Positions 20,046 to 33,676 of a DNA stretch of 64,000 nucleotides are shown one piece after another. A model generated the notes under the pieces. That model had not been told where the DNA came from. It saw only the letters and a list, made by a program, of their open reading frames with translations, and ran no database searches. This DNA is from Ophioderma brevispina (taxonomy: Eukaryota > Echinodermata > Ophiuroidea > Amphilepidida > Ophiodermatidae), in contig JAMKCH010084956.1 of the NCBI GenBank assembly GCA_023653785.1, positions 1 through 64,000 on the forward strand, read 5' to 3'. Each line of letters begins with the position of its first letter. The stretch's first letter is position 1. The translations under genes and the position numbers were made by a program.

Positions 20046-23000
20046 ATTATGTTATCACTTTGAGCACTGTGACTTGACAAAAAAGAGTGTGGAATAATAT
20101 TCCCACTGAAGACACTAGGAAACAATCAAATTGTGGATTAAACGGTAGTGGTGGTTAAAGACAAAACATATTTGAGGGTAAACGCCATAATAGTGACTCC
20201 AAAGTTCTTGCATGCATGAATAACAGTGAACTGTATAGGCCGCGATTCAATAAGAATCCCTGCACCCACCATCCTATCCCAATGTTGCCATGGTACCCAA
20301 CAATTGACGAGATCATAGAAATTATTTGTGATCGTCTTTATATATACAGAATCTTGCTCAAGTCATACCAGAAGCCGTTTAAAAATGGCAAAATTTGAGC
20401 TAAGATTTCAACCTGATTTATAAAAGTTACTAAATCTAAAAATTACATTTACTACATTTTATAGTAGCATTGCTTTTTAAAGTCATATTCTCATGTATTT
20501 GAAAATATATATTTCTCTTCTTGTAATTTCTTTGAAAAAAGGTGATGTCCCGGTCTATGATTATACTCATACACACGTCTGTGAGTTAACAATAAAGAAC
20601 CGACTGAGGATTTGGAAACTGGGATAGGCTTATATAATTTCTAATATTTTGATTTTTTTTAGAGCGTGTCTTTATTGAAATGTTAAAAATAAGAATTAAA
20701 ATACGTTTATGTATCGGTTAATTAAACTAAAATATGACGCTTCTTCACTCTATCACCTGTTAATATTACACTCCTTATTATGCAAAAATAACGCAGAAAA
20801 TTCAGAGACCTCACACCATTTACGCTCCCATAGCATCTCTAATGCTGGGACACAGCGCCACCTATTCCGTATCCGCATCGTTAATTGGCCGGCTATTCTT
20901 AGACATGCGCTACGTCATGGCACTCCCTAGCAGCCAAACGCTGTGTTAAAGGCTCTGCGATTAGCTTGAACAAGGAATGAAAAAACGGTTTCGCGGTACC
21001 TTATATATATCGCGAAATCAACGAATCAGGTGGTCAATCTGATGTTAGAAACGGGTTCCTGACAAAAAAGACTCCTTAGCTCACTAGTTTTTGTAAGCCT
21101 GACGTGTGGCATGACTTGACAGCAGCAATCGAAAATTAAGCCAGCTGATAAGAGCTGATAAGGTAAGAAAAATGCTTGTATGGATCGTATTTTTCACGTT
21201 TTTTCGTCTTTTTCCAAAAATAAACCTATATTATAAACTAGTCAGCTAACTAGACAATTTAGTTAGGAATATTTTGGTGCGTAAATCGTTACGATAGGCC
21301 AAGTATTTTGCGCGGTCTCCAGTGTACCGCAATGTACAAAAAATCCGAATCAACGCTATCTGACACTGTGTGTACGTGGAGTTTCCCACGCTTAGCCGAT
21401 TATGATGTGGTTGATAACTCCCTAGCGCAGTGAGGATTTGCCAAGGTTTGCCAAGATTCAACAATGGCCGGCGCTGTGTGCCAAGACGACACGTAAATGG
21501 TGTGACCTGTAAAAAGGAAAGCTGTCTGAGCTGACAATACATCTATGTAAAAACATTACCGTGAGGAGTGCGAATTTCATTTTTCGAAATTAAAGTTTGA
21601 CCCACTTCGTAAAGTTCGATTTCAGCTGTACTTCTAACCATAGTTGCAGTAACAGGTTGTGGTATAGAGTTGCCATTTTCAGTGTTATAAACCAATGGCA
21701 GGTTATCTACTAAAATGATAGAAAGTTCTATTTTAGTGGTTTAAAATCCCAGAAAAACTCTAGATTATTATGATAGATATATATATGAAGTATATACAAA
21801 TAATATAATACCCGTCGTCTATTTGAGCTATTTTTTGTAGCAACGCACCCGTAGGGCGTGTGGCTACCAACCCCTTGAATTTTCCCTTTTATTATTATAA
21901 TTATTATTATTATTGTTATTAACATTCAATTCCTATTAATTTGCCACCTCAGGATAGCCCAGAGTCACTAATATGACGTCATAAGTCAAGGCAAGTATGG
22001 AAATACTGGGTATATGGCGGGAAATTGATATTTTGCAATTTTACTGGATCGAAATTTTATGACATTAATACGCTATGTGTATAAAACTAGTCATTTGCCA
22101 TCATTTAGAGCCACAACCGTATAGAAATATGCTATTCCTACCTTTTTGGTGAAAATTGAATTTTCTCCTATTCTACACTGGGCGTCTATAGAAATTGACA
22201 AGTTTTGCTGCCATGCGAACTTTATGACATCATTCTGACGTAATACGAGTCACGTCTGTACTCGTTTTGGTATCAAAGAAAAGGGGAGGACCATATCTAT
22301 CTATAGATTTTGACACATCAATTCGAAAGACTTTTTTTCATGTAAGACATTTTTATTTTTTTTATCAATAGCACCCTGCCAGGTTTATGCTCTGACCCTG
22401 CATTTTAAAAGTACACGAAGCGTTAAATGCAACTCGACTACTTTCGACAAATACTATTTTTTTCCTGTTCGTTTCAAAGAATCTTAGATGTTTTCGGTTG
22501 TCTTGTTATAGCGAATTAACGCTTCCTCTTTCTAAAGAATTTCAGAATATTTCATCACCATCATTATAGTTTCAGAATTTTTCATTTAATTTTTCTGAGT
22601 GGATAAATCAGATAGCTGGGGTCACGCACACACTACAACACACAAAATCTGATATACGTTAGCCACAATGTAAAAAATGTAGATATATTGAGAGCTATAG
22701 ATATAGAGATGGATGAACGCTCTCTTCCAGCATTTTCCATTCGCTTTTGTCTGCTGCCTATTCTGTTCCATGTTGTTGTTTATACATGTGAGTTCATGTG
22801 AGAGGTTGTCTACCTCTCCCATTCTGGATAAATGTTCAATCCTCCCCATCTCCACTTGTTTTCCTTGTTCTTATTGATGATATCTTTGTCTTGTCGGTAT
22901 ATTTAACTTTTTCTCCGTGTGTCGGGTGTTAATCAACTGTTGGTAAAAAGTTTTACTCACCAACTACGTCCAGGATTGCATAGTTACACAACATTTTCGC

Positions 23001-23404
23001 AGTGAAGAAGAAGAAGAATAGATGATTTTGTGTGCCCTGACAACTTTATGGAATAGCAACAACTGAAGAGATGGAACATAAATTGAGAACAAAAAAGAAA
23101 GCTCTGGAAGAAGAATAATTAACTTTTATTCCCGTGTTGGTCATCTCCATTTAACAACAGTTTATTAATTCATTTACTGTTACGAAAAAGAGGAATAGAG
23201 CCCCTTTTCTCCTTTTTCTGCACTAAAAATGATTATTCTTCTGCTATATAAAGCTATTGATCTGCCCATTTTGACTTATGGCCTCTTCTACTTCTGTTGG
23301 CAGTATAGGATGTAATTCTGTTGTGTTTGTTGTACTTTCCCCTCTAGTTTCCGTGGGTTATGTTGAACTTTAAAGCTCTCCATAACAGATTCCTAATACT
23401 TTCG
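20046..23404. other. Non-coding stretch
   Basis: It holds a TTA-type microsatellite near 21888-21916, a small inverted repeat around GTAGCAACGCACCCG (about 21838-21868), and a GAA run at about 22995-23015. No gene or complete mobile element is recognised. Confidence 0.5.
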
Positions 23405-24190
23405 ACGGGACTCTTCGAGGAATAACCTCCTGTGCCGTCTTGCTGGATCTTCATGGGGTGCCAGCCCAACGACCCTACGCACCACTGCCTTGGCTCTGGT
23501 CTACAGCACTGCTGAATATGCCGCCCCAGCATGGCGCAACAGCTCTCACACAAAGAAGCTGGACACAGTACTCAACGAGACCTTGAGAACCATCACTGGC
23601 TGCCTCCGTCCTAATCCATCTGAATTCCTATCAGTGCTTTCAGGCGTTGCACCTGCAGTACTTCGGAGAGAACACCACACACACAAACTAGTGAATAAGG
23701 CCTGCTGGACAACAAGCACCTGCTGCATAACACTGTCAAAGAATCACACCAACTCGGTAGACAGAGACTGCGCTCTCGCCGACCTTTCTGCCGACACGCT
23801 GCTAAACTCTCCAGTTCCCCATTCAACATCTTACAGACATGGACTACTGCCTGGCAAGATACTCCAAGACCAGATCAACTCTCTATATTACACCTAAGAC
23901 AGAACTACCACCTGGCAGCAATCTCCCACGCAAGGAATGGGTCACCTTAAACCGGATTCGGTCGGTCGCTTCAATAGCAACATGCACCGATGGGGGCTGC
24001 GGCCATCGCCAGCCTGCCAATGTGGTTCTCCTTCACAGACTGCGGATCACATTCTCAATGAGCGTCCTACCTTTCGTCCACCGGTGGACACAGATTTCTC
24101 AAACCCCAACCAATCAACAGTGAGTTGGCTCCAACGCTTTTCATATTTAGCTGCTGCCTCATACGCAAGAAGAAGAAGAATGTTGTGGAA
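23405..24190 (+). pseudogene. RTE-like LINE, C-terminal relic
   Basis: It begins with SRNNLLCRLAGSSWGASP-type sequence, then continues in another frame as TALALVYSTAEYAAPAWRNS, TKKLDTVLNETLRTITGCLR and a LSGVAPAVLRRE block. Further on it has VGRFNSNMHRWGLRPSPACQ followed by CGSPSQTADHILNE. This order is the conserved C-terminal region of a widespread animal LINE group. There are several frameshifts. It ends with a zinc-knuckle-like Cys/His stretch and then AGAAGAAGAAGA at about 24168-24180, which looks like the element's short-repeat tail. Confidence 0.75.
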
Positions 24191-24744
24191 TACAAAATGA
24201 TTCTTTTATATTCCCAAGATAGACGAACTAAATAAATGAAGAAAATAATGAATTAATAAAGCACTGGGTCAATCAATCGATCGATCAATCAATTTGCTTT
24301 CAACATTGAAGATAAATTAAGTATACCATCTATGACTACTTTCAAGAAAATTGAGCAGAAATCTAAGTCTTCAGATGGCTTTAAAGTTCAGTTGAATTAT
24401 TAACAGTACTAATATTCAATAATCATGTAGCACTCCATTGGGTTGTTTTCTAACAAGAGTGCATTTGGAATTGATTAGTTGATAGAATCCAAAGTGACTG
24501 TCGAAAAGAGAAGTTTATTTTGAGAGTTTAATGTCATAGTAATATGCTACATTTCCTATTTCCAAATATCTTAAAGTACACACGTGAGAGGACTTAATGC
24601 GTCAAAATTAGAGCGACATCTTAAATACGTACGTGAAGTTGCTACCTTCCTTCACCTTCTATTTGTGAAATGAATCCACGCATGCATTACTGTTTCGAAT
24701 TTCTTGCCTGCCTTAAACGAAATTAGAACTAAAATAGTGACAAT
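24191..24744. other. Non-coding stretch
   Basis: It contains an ATCA/ATCG short repeat at about 24268-24293. Nothing else is recognised. Confidence 0.5.
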
Positions 24745-25005
24745 ACCAAAGTCATTGAAATGAATACGAGTCTATGATATTCATGTAATGTACACATTTA
24801 TTGATTAAAGTTACGGAAAACTTGAAGTTAGCCTAAAAAATACCTGGATGTCTTTAGCCTCTTATTAATGGCCCTATCTGTTTTTGTGTAAGTCATTTTG
24901 ATGTGTAAAATATATCTCTATTCTTCCAATGGCCTAGACGATTATTTGCGAGCAAATTGAAGAAATCTCATATTTTGTGAAAATGTGCCAGCGCCGCTTC
25001 AAATT
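24745..25005 (-). repeat. Dispersed repeat, inverted relative to 41217-41490
   Basis: Its reverse complement aligns over about 260 bp with 41217-41490. Shared blocks include CTGGCACATTTTCACAAAAT, TTTCTTCAATTTGCTC, GCCATTGGAAGAA, GAGATATATTTTACACAT and AAAGACATCCAGGTA. It appears truncated at its far end compared with the 41 kb copy. Confidence 0.8.
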
Positions 25006-25231
25006 GAAGAAGAGAGAATTACGAGGGGACAATGGATAAAAAATGACAGGCTGTCTTTAACTAACATAGCACATCATCAAAACACATGTTAATGGGTGCG
25101 AAACCAAGTATGTCCTTGTTACAAGTAAAACCCCACAGATTTCATTAAATAAGGGACAACTCAGTCATTTTGGGCCTCGAATTCAATGTGGTTTGCTGTT
25201 TTTGAAAATCTAATAAACAATCCTTTTTTCA

Positions 25232-25236
<5 letters not shown>

Positions 25237-25266
<30 letters not shown>
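25237..25266. repeat. (TA)n microsatellite
   Basis: About 15 TA units. Confidence 0.95.
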
Positions 25267-25271
<5 letters not shown>

Positions 25272-26730
25272 TTTGACAAAATGTTTTTAAAGACCTGAAA
25301 TTGGGGAGGGTATTGGGTATTTTTGAGACACTATGTAGCAACCTACAACAAGAAATTTAGGAAATTTAAAAAATCACAATTATTTTTTTATGAGAAGAAA
25401 ATGTGATTAGGAGCATTCATGTCTTGCCTCATGAAAGAATGTAGTTTTTACTGTTAGGTTTCTTAACACATGCATTTAAAGACACTATCAGTGATCCACC
25501 CAAAACAGTTAAAATATTGGATATTTGCATAAGTAACTTAAAAGGGAAGAATAAGTATTTTTCGAACTAAAAATACTGAAAAGGAAGATAACATCAGTTT
25601 TTAGAGATTAAAATGTCCGATTTTGTCCTAATTAGATTGCATTTGGTCGTTATTGCTTGCAGGGTATGCTAGGATACCTATACTTGTTACAGACATGCAA
25701 AATTCTGATTTTTTATGATTTTTTCTCGATTTTCAAATCACTGATATTCCCTTAAAACCACCCAAGTACAACCTCTTAATGGATAACACCTGTGGAGCCT
25801 TAAGGTCTACCTGACGGAAATTAATGATCCGATCAAGTCACCCGTTCTAATTCAATTGCCATAGCCATGTGTACAATAGCTGATTTAGTTGAACAAATTT
25901 AAACCAATTCATTTTATCTTCCTGTGTGTTGACGTAAACATATACCCAGGCGCTGTCGGATTCTAAGTTTACTTTGGTTTCCTGCTCGATGCTGTAATCA
26001 TAACTATTCAAAACATAACAGGCAATTTATTCACCATTCTACTGAGAATAGCTTTTGTATTTTTAGTTTGCTTTCAAAACATAATATATTTGACAACGTT
26101 ATGCCAAATGTATGCAGCAGGTTTTTTATTACTTGTCATGATTAAATTGCCACATTTAAGCACAATGACAAGCAGATATTGATGAGCATATTTCTAGGTA
26201 ACAAACCATTGCTCGTAAGAGTTACATTAAGTGGTCAAATGGATGCATTGATTGAAATAGAAACAATATTTACAGGCCATTGACTATGAATATCGTGCAG
26301 AATGCCATTCTCTTCTGATTTGTGCAAACTTTAGGGTCATGGACGCGAGCTCATATTTTCCCACTTGATTTTGTAACAAACAGAAAACAAACACAATATT
26401 GCCAATGAAGAAGACGACTAAAAGTATTATGACTATGCTCTTTTATATTTTAAAGAAATACCCTAGACTTAAAGTGACATTCAGAGACCTAAATGTGATC
26501 TTAACCTCTTCATTTTTGCCCCTTATTCTAAAGCAAATTATTCCAAAAACAAATCCATGCTGAAAATTCCAATTTATCACAACATTCTGTTTCAATTTAA
26601 TGAGTCTTTTTTGTAATCTTCAATTTCCCTCAGCTCATTGTATAGTTAATTGTCATGATCCGGATAATTAAAACCCCAAACCGCTAGTTTCATAATAAGG
26701 CTATGTATGGCTTACATATTTGAGTGTTTG
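25267..26730. other. Non-coding stretch
   Basis: AT-rich. No gene or element is recognised. Confidence 0.5.
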
Positions 26731-27060
26731 TTAAAGGGGCATTTCGTGATCCACAACCTCGTCCCCCGACTTACCTAAAAATGTTGAGATTTTTATATCA
26801 TCTGAACCGTTAGCCATAGTAATCCACGTGTGCCCAATCTTATGTGCAAATTCGGTCGCATCGGTAAGAAATTCGCAATTTTGTATTTTGTAAATTACAG
26901 CACAGTAGCCTCTATGGGACCGTTGGAAACGAGTATTGCTAATAACACAAAACCGCAAGATCGGGATCAGCTCAAATTTGTGAGAATAAGCTTTTCTCAA
27001 GGATATCTAGTGATCAATGAATAAAACAGAAGGGGCTGGAATCAAGAAATGCACCTTTAA
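26731..27060. mobile_element. TTAA-flanked MITE, 330 bp
   Basis: The ends are TTAAAGGGGCATTTCGTGAT and, inverted, TTAAAGGTGCATTTCTTGAT, so the TTAA target duplications lie at 26731-26734 and 27057-27060. The interior has no transposase. A rearranged short relative lies at 33018-33115. Confidence 0.8.
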
Positions 27061-29689
27061 TTAGGCGGTCGGCAATGAGTGTATGCAAATGTCTCACCTT
27101 GTAAAAAACTTGAGAGCGCCCTTTTCACTCCTTTTAACAAATCTTTGAATGTCGGTTTCCCTAGGTACATTTATCTTTTTTGTGCAAACATGTATATATG
27201 CAGGCATAACGCGTAATATTTTATATATATTTTATTGCCATATCTCTACCTTTTAATATTAATCATACTATATTATGCTAAACATCTATATAACGTATGT
27301 ATACGTATGATTATGTATACGTATATGGTGCATATACATTGCCAAGATACATTAACGCTTTAGTTTGGTTGGCCAAATTTGATCTAGCTTAGGCTCATAT
27401 TTACTTTAAGGGTGCAACGAGAGATTCAAGGAATTCATCTAATTGATGATATGAAGTGATTTCATATAGATTAGACATTCAATAGATTTCTTACCTTGTA
27501 TTTGTCTACAGAAATGTCTTAAAAGTGAAAACAAAATATGCGTGTATTTTCTTATATTTCAATATAAACCACAATTACCAAAGAAACAATTCTCAGCTTA
27601 ATCCGTTCAGATGGAGATATTATTGATGGAAAGCATTACACCATTGTACACCATGTACAAATCAGTGCTCTTCTCAATTTTTTCACGGTCTATATCTATA
27701 TCGATATAAATAAGTTAAACAAACATGTTACTTTTCAAATTACACCACATATATGGTGGGCCCTCTTTTTGGTGGTAACTCTGTATAAAGAATGACTCAG
27801 AAATACATAAATTTCATTTAGATTATTATCTCTTATTGGTCATTAATTCAATCAAATATTTATTACGCTTCTAATAAAAATTACAATTTAATACATAAAG
27901 TCATAGAACATTAGATACATCAATTACTGCGTTACTGAGATAAAAAATGAAATACATAAAACATCAGTTTACTTTCCTTTCCAATGATACAATCACAGCA
28001 AATGTCCTTTTCTGTAAAGTTAAAACTTGTTTTAATTGGTGACCTCTCGTATCTGCAAACAGTAACAATAGCCCCTAATGGACATGAGAAATTGAACTTA
28101 ATTCGTTAATTATAGTTGGAGAGTCGAGAATATTATACAGCTTATCCAATTCTATTTAATTACAATTAAAACAATGTTATTTTAAAAGAATCTCTTAAAT
28201 CCAAAGTTTCACCTTATCGTCTGAATGGAATTCATACGAACAAAGCATACTGTCCGTAACACACTTTCTAGCAGCTCTTTCTGACCTTTAAAATTTCCAC
28301 GGAGTTCAAAAGCTGATCCGTATTTTGTGAAGAGTGTTGAAAAGGCATGTTTTTCAACAGTTCCTCATGTACCGATAATTATTCAATGGGTCTTAGAACC
28401 ATTCCTGTGGTATGTGTGGCTTATAATTCCCACTGAATGAAAGATATATCAGTTGAAAGCAGAGAATAAAAAATCACAGATATGAAAATACAACACCGTA
28501 TAAGCGCAAAATTTAAAGTATTTCACACAAATGGACTCCCCACTTACATCAAGATGATACAATTAATGAAATTACACAGATCGAAATTTGTAATTATGTT
28601 GGAAACTTGCTTTCTTTTAATATGTAAAGAGACACACCGCAGAATGACATATCTGCTAAAAATGATCTGATTTTTAATGGTTTCAATTGGAGTTTTGGCG
28701 GAGAAGATACATTATTAAATTGTTTCATTAACTGATAAAATGTGGTATAATAAATTATTATTCCTTGATTATGTGATAAAATATACTCATCTTATTCAGG
28801 ACTTCGACCAAAAAGGTTATAATATAAATGTGATCTATTTTGTGTCGAGATTGGTAGCCGTGGTTTGATTTCCAAAAAATGAAAACAACTCCAGATTCTC
28901 TTCCAAGCTACCAACTACCAGGTTAAGACTATGAAAAGGGAGCTTAGTCAGCTTGCACTTGTTTCCAGCTACACCATGTGGAATGTGCGTCATAATGATA
29001 TGTGGGAAGAATACACTAACTCATAAACCTAGGCTTCTTTTCCTGTTGTCTTTCCATTATCTTTAATCATTAATATGACATTACAGATCTCGTCCTTTAC
29101 ACTTTTGACGGGATTTGCATTTTGCCGTAGTGGATCATGGAGGATTTGGTCCTCCTATCCTGGCTTTGGGTCATTCTTTGGGACATAAAATGTCCAGGTC
29201 TCTTTAGTCTTCGCCTTGCAGCCATCTTAAAGACGCACATGAGGAATGGGGACTGGGTCTTTGGTGTTTGTTGCCGCGGGATGTCGGATCGCCGTTCTGG
29301 AGATGTAGGGGAAATGGAATGTAATGTAACATTATTTTTAATCTACCAGTAATTATCTGTCAATTTTGATTTTGAATTATGAATTGCTGTGATCGTGTGG
29401 TGAAGATTGGATTTTAATTTTAAAATTCAAGAGTTTTAAATTATTATAGATATGTTTTATCTGAAATATGTATTTGAATGCTCCCGCTGTTAAGTGAGTC
29501 ATATGTGCTTTTACAATTTTGCTATGATATGTTCCTAGTTTGATAATATACTAGTAGCGTTAATATTATTTGTATGGCTAGTGTTAAATTATTTTAAGTC
29601 TATATGATTGATGTATATATTATATACTGTAAATTTAAATATTGTTTTTACTTAAAATTAAGTGTACTATATTTTTGTACCTTTTAGTG
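27061..29689. other. Non-coding stretch
   Basis: AT-rich, with a small palindromic TATACGTA cluster near 27296-27325. Open frames such as 28482-28670 and 29137-29352 are short and unrecognised. Confidence 0.5.
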
Positions 29690-29800
29690 ACTGGTCTCAG
29701 TATGGAAGAGGCTAGAGGGATACTTAAAATTTGCGCCTCTAATATGGACCCAGTATAAGGATAGAAATAAACAAACAAACAACAATACAACAAACAAAAT
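29690..29800 (+). repeat. Possible retrotransposon 3' end
   Basis: GGTCTCAGTATGGAAGAGG and GACCCAGTATAAGGATAG are followed by an AAATAAAC/AACA tail. This resembles a LINE 3' untranslated end with a short-repeat tail. No coding portion was found upstream, so the call is tentative. Confidence 0.3.
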
Positions 29801-30334
29801 CTTTTGAATCGTTCATGTTTCCATTATTACAACTAATAAATAAAGCAACACTACATATTTTTCCAGAAAAGTAATTTGCATTGCACATGTTAATTTTCAG
29901 CTTGATATTAGTTTCTATAGTTTGGATTCAATATTTTACAAAAATTCTGAAGCTAATATGCTAAAAAAATAGTAAATTCTTACGCTCAGGTCTTCATATG
30001 TTTTTGTATGGTTTGTTGTACTGGTCCCTGTATTTGTCTTTATTTAAAGAGACCGTGAAGAGAGTTCTCATTCACCATTATTTTATCATTCTTATTGTTA
30101 TAATTATATTTAAAGTTATACAATTAAAGTTTCAGTTTCGGTTAAATTTCCATATACACAAAATAAATAAAATCATAAATTAGGTGGAACGAGAAGGAAG
30201 AGAGCTGTTACATACTGATTTGACCGCTTTACATCATTATTAAAGCATTATCTATACATGAAACGAGGCATAGAAATGAGACAAACTAGTGTGCCCGCAA
30301 AAACATCCAAGAGTAATCTTGGGCTGAAAACAAA

Positions 30335-30673
30335 TACAGGGTGAGTAAAAAAAAAATTGACCCTGATTGTGTCCGCCATTTGAATTGTTAAGTAACACAT
30401 ATCTAACATATTTGGTATCATCTGAAAGATGGGTTCATTATCTTTAATTTACTGCAAAGATCATTCACATTGGTTAGGTATATTTATTCACTGCAGATTC
30501 TTGATTCGAAAGACTGTAGCTCGGCCTATACTTAACCGATTGGAATGATCTTTACATCAAATTAAAGCTAATGAAATAAGCTTTCCGAAGATACCACATA
30601 TGTTAGATATATATTATTTAAAAATTCAAAATAGCGGACACAATCAGGGTCAAGTTTTTTTACTCACCCTGTA
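30335..30673. mobile_element. Mariner/Tc1-type palindromic MITE
   Basis: TA dinucleotides flank inverted ends starting CAGGGTGAGTAAAAAAA, followed on both sides by TTGACCCTGATTGTGTCCGC or a close variant. The arms extend about 150 bp, so nearly the whole element folds back. TA duplication and CAGGGTG tips fit Tc1/mariner elements. There is no coding content. Confidence 0.85.
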
Positions 30674-30745
30674 GAAATAAAACAAACTAGTGTACCCGCA
30701 AAAAACCTCCAAGAGTAATCATGGGCTGGAAACGAATATCACGTA

Positions 30746-30822
30746 AAGCCAGACCCGTGAATCGAACCTGGGATCTCAATGGTAAAAACCAAAGGAAGTA
30801 AGCGCTACGCTACCTGTTTCAC
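30746..30822 (-). tRNA. tRNA-like SINE head (not a functional tRNA)
   Basis: The minus strand has GGTAGCGTAGCGC in the A-box region and CCAGGTTCGATTCACGG in the B-box and T-arm region, spaced like a tRNA. The D loop is shortened and the acceptor stem does not pair convincingly. It continues directly into the repeated tail block. Confidence 0.5.
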
Positions 30823-33017
30823 TTCTAGACAAATATTGAGACAGCTGAGTTACTCCATATTGGTGTTCTAAGCAGATCATTTTTTGTATTTTATACAAAA
30901 GCACTTGACATTTAATGTTTGCATTTTATTTGATTAATCCAAACACTTATGGATACAAACATTATTTAAGGTGCATGTATGAAGTTATGAAAATAACTCA
31001 GATTCTTTCAAAGAGTGAACTAACGTATCAAAAGCTTCGGAAACCAAATGAGCTAAGCATTTACCTTCAATAAATTTTCAGTACACTATTTTATAGAATA
31101 AAACATTTTATTCAAAACAATCAAATTCTTTCTGATAACTCCAAATATTTAAAAGTCAGTTTGTAACCTACTTTTCACTCGAATTACAATCACGGTTTCG
31201 TTTTATTCAAAAATGCATACAATCTATTTGTGTCGAAACAAATAAACGTGTAATAGCATGAATTTACAACTATTTTAATCTTTTAGTATCAAATGAATGT
31301 GAAAACACGTTTTAGAATTTGCGGTTCCGATATTACACTATATATTATACGATATACTATTGACCAAATATAGAACTTGTGCATTTAGACCACTAAAAGG
31401 CAATACGAAAATACTTCAAAACGTGCTTCATCAATTATCAGTTACAGTTAAAACAAGAACCGCTGTAATATCTTAGACGTGTACCATCTTTGCTTGATTA
31501 AGTCAAATGCTGTCGAATAATCATTAAACTCCTCTTCAATGTTTAACAAATGGAATAAAACATTTCTAACCTCCAATGAAATAGATCACCTTGAATAAAT
31601 AAATAAAACGATGAATTTAATTAAAACAAATCCATCGTAATAAATGTAGCTTCAATACGAAACTAAATTTTTTTGTGTTAATATGAACAATATTCACCAT
31701 TAAACAACAATTTCTTTTTCGATTAATATCTACGCATATCAAATATCCAATTTCACCTCAAACTTGTTTTGGTTTTATATGATTCGTTTAAGATAATAAC
31801 TGATTATGAAATACAAAGAACAACGCTGGATAAGGAAAGAACCATAATACCTATACTTCACACCAATTTCGAGTTGGTGTTTTAGAACTACTTTATCACG
31901 TGCGCAAGGTTTGTTTTTATCCCCAAATACACTTGTATAAAAAAAAAGAAAAGAAAAAGCTCCTGAGCATGCCTACATTTCAAACAATGACCATTTAAGA
32001 AACAGGACGATGTTGCATAGTCGCTCTTGTTATGAATTGTTTAAGTAATAGGCAGCCCAAATACCTATTACTTTATACTGATGTAGTGCAACGTGCGCTA
32101 AGACTTGGATAACAGTCTTCTCCCTAAGAAGACTCTGGCAGACAACACAACTGCCTCCTTGGAATTGACCGCGCTCTTTATATCATGGGCAGGTTAACTA
32201 CAATATAATAGGAGGTTGTTGGTTTTGGAAATCCATTTAGTGTTCATGCCCTCAGAAAAAAACATACATAAATTATGTCTCCCCGAACTACAATGCAACT
32301 TATATATATGTTGCCAATTATTATAATACAGTCCTTTCAAAGCTGCATTATGAAACGTGGGGAGGAACCCATTGAAGCCCCTGTATTAATAATTTTACAT
32401 CAAAAACGATGTTATGAATTGTAAAATGGTTTTTTTTGAACCACTCAAAAGTAAACTATAGAGGACGTCTTCTTTTCGTATCCGGCGATGTCCTTAGCTT
32501 TAGAAAAAATAGTAAGACTAATGGCTCAAGTTGTTATCAAATTGGGATAAAGTATATCTAGGACTAATAATACTAAATTTCATCCCAGGAAGTATCCAGA
32601 AATCTAAACGCCAACGACACAATTTTGATACAACTCATTAAAGAGCCATGGGCCGATTGCTAAGAGCCTCTTCCCCAGAACCCCAGATTTTCCCAAAGGT
32701 GGTCACAATTTTGCATCTTGGAAAAGCTACTATTTTTCTTATTTACCCTGTAAATCGTAAGGCCAAAGGATGTTTGTTTGGAGATATGAGCAAAAATGTG
32801 CCCCTTTTTTTCCGACCGTATTAATTTTACACAGTACTCTACGAGGCTTACAAAATCTCGTTTTTAGCTCTCACTCTCACATGGATTGAAACTATTGGCG
32901 CGAACTTTACGGATGGTGGCTAAGGTCATTCTATCAAGGATAAAGGATCAGCCCCTCTTGAAAAATCATCAACAATTTGTACAATTTTAAATTGGCAAAC
33001 ATATTTTTTTCACTGGT
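30823..33017. other. Non-coding stretch
   Basis: AT-rich. No gene, RNA or terminal-repeat element is recognised. Confidence 0.5.
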
Positions 33018-33115
33018 TTAAGGGGGGGGCATCACTGTGTAACTGTTCCAATACAAGATCCCATTTTTATAAGTAAGTCGGGAACGATGTTGTGGATCAA
33101 GAAATACCCATTTAA
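33018..33115. mobile_element. Internally deleted TTAA MITE
   Basis: TTAA lies at 33018-33021 and 33112-33115. The right 50 bp are the reverse complement of the first 50 bp of the MITE at 26731, sharing AAGTCGGG, GATGTTGTGGATCA and GAAATACCC. The left tip starts TTAAGGGGGGGGCATCAC. At 98 bp it is far shorter than its relative. Confidence 0.65.
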
Positions 33116-33254
33116 GACACCTCCAGCCACAAGTACATACATATTTTCTTGCCTTGTAAACGAGATTTAGAAAATAAAGTATACTTTCTTCCAGCTTATA
33201 ATGTGAATGTTTGAATAAGGTTGCTAATAAGAGACGGTTTATTTGATATATTTT

Positions 33255-33676
33255 TAATTGCACGAGTGTCTTTGTCCACCATTAAAGCAAACAAGACATT
33301 CACTTTCTTCTGAAACCCTCAAAGCCAAATGTACTCGTACCACACAATTGTAAACCTTATAGTGAGGGTCACTGGAGTCTCGATAGAAAAGGATCACTGC
33401 CGGCTTGCATTCTGATGAGCCAATTATGGTATCTAGGTCAAACAATAGTCGACTTCGTTTATCCTCGTTCTTATAGGTTAATATGATCCACCCGTATAAC
33501 ATAACTCCATCCCTCACTAACATTGTATATTCACTTGATTTGCTCTGAGGTATTGTTCCAGTTGTATCTGTTACACGGTTTTCTTTTCTGATTATGCCCC
33601 TGGCGTACTTTACCATGAAAACTTTAACACATTTAATGACGATATGCAACCACCGATGCAAGAAGGACCGTGATTA
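33255..33676 (-). CDS. Unrecognised open frame, possible exon
   Basis: About 140 codons are open on the minus strand, outside any repeat I can identify. The first ATG is some distance in, so a start inside an exon or an upstream splice site would be needed. The product has charged stretches and five cysteines and no transmembrane segment. It contains MLVRDGVMLYGWIILTY and, near the end, YNCVVRVHLALRVSEESECL. It matches no domain I know. A frame of this length can occur by chance in 64 kb, so a real gene is only a possibility. Confidence 0.2.

Larger units (their letters stand above)
30269..30822 (-). mobile_element. tRNA-derived SINE-like sequence with duplicated tail, split by a MITE
   Basis: The block GACAAACTAGTGTGCCCGCA, continuing through a CCAAGAGTAATC-type segment, occurs at about 30275-30334 and again at about 30678-30738. 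The two copies are separated exactly by the mariner-type MITE at 30335-30673. On the minus strand a tRNA-like head at 30746-30822 reads into this tail. The repeated block therefore looks like a tandem tail unit of a SINE. Confidence 0.55.
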
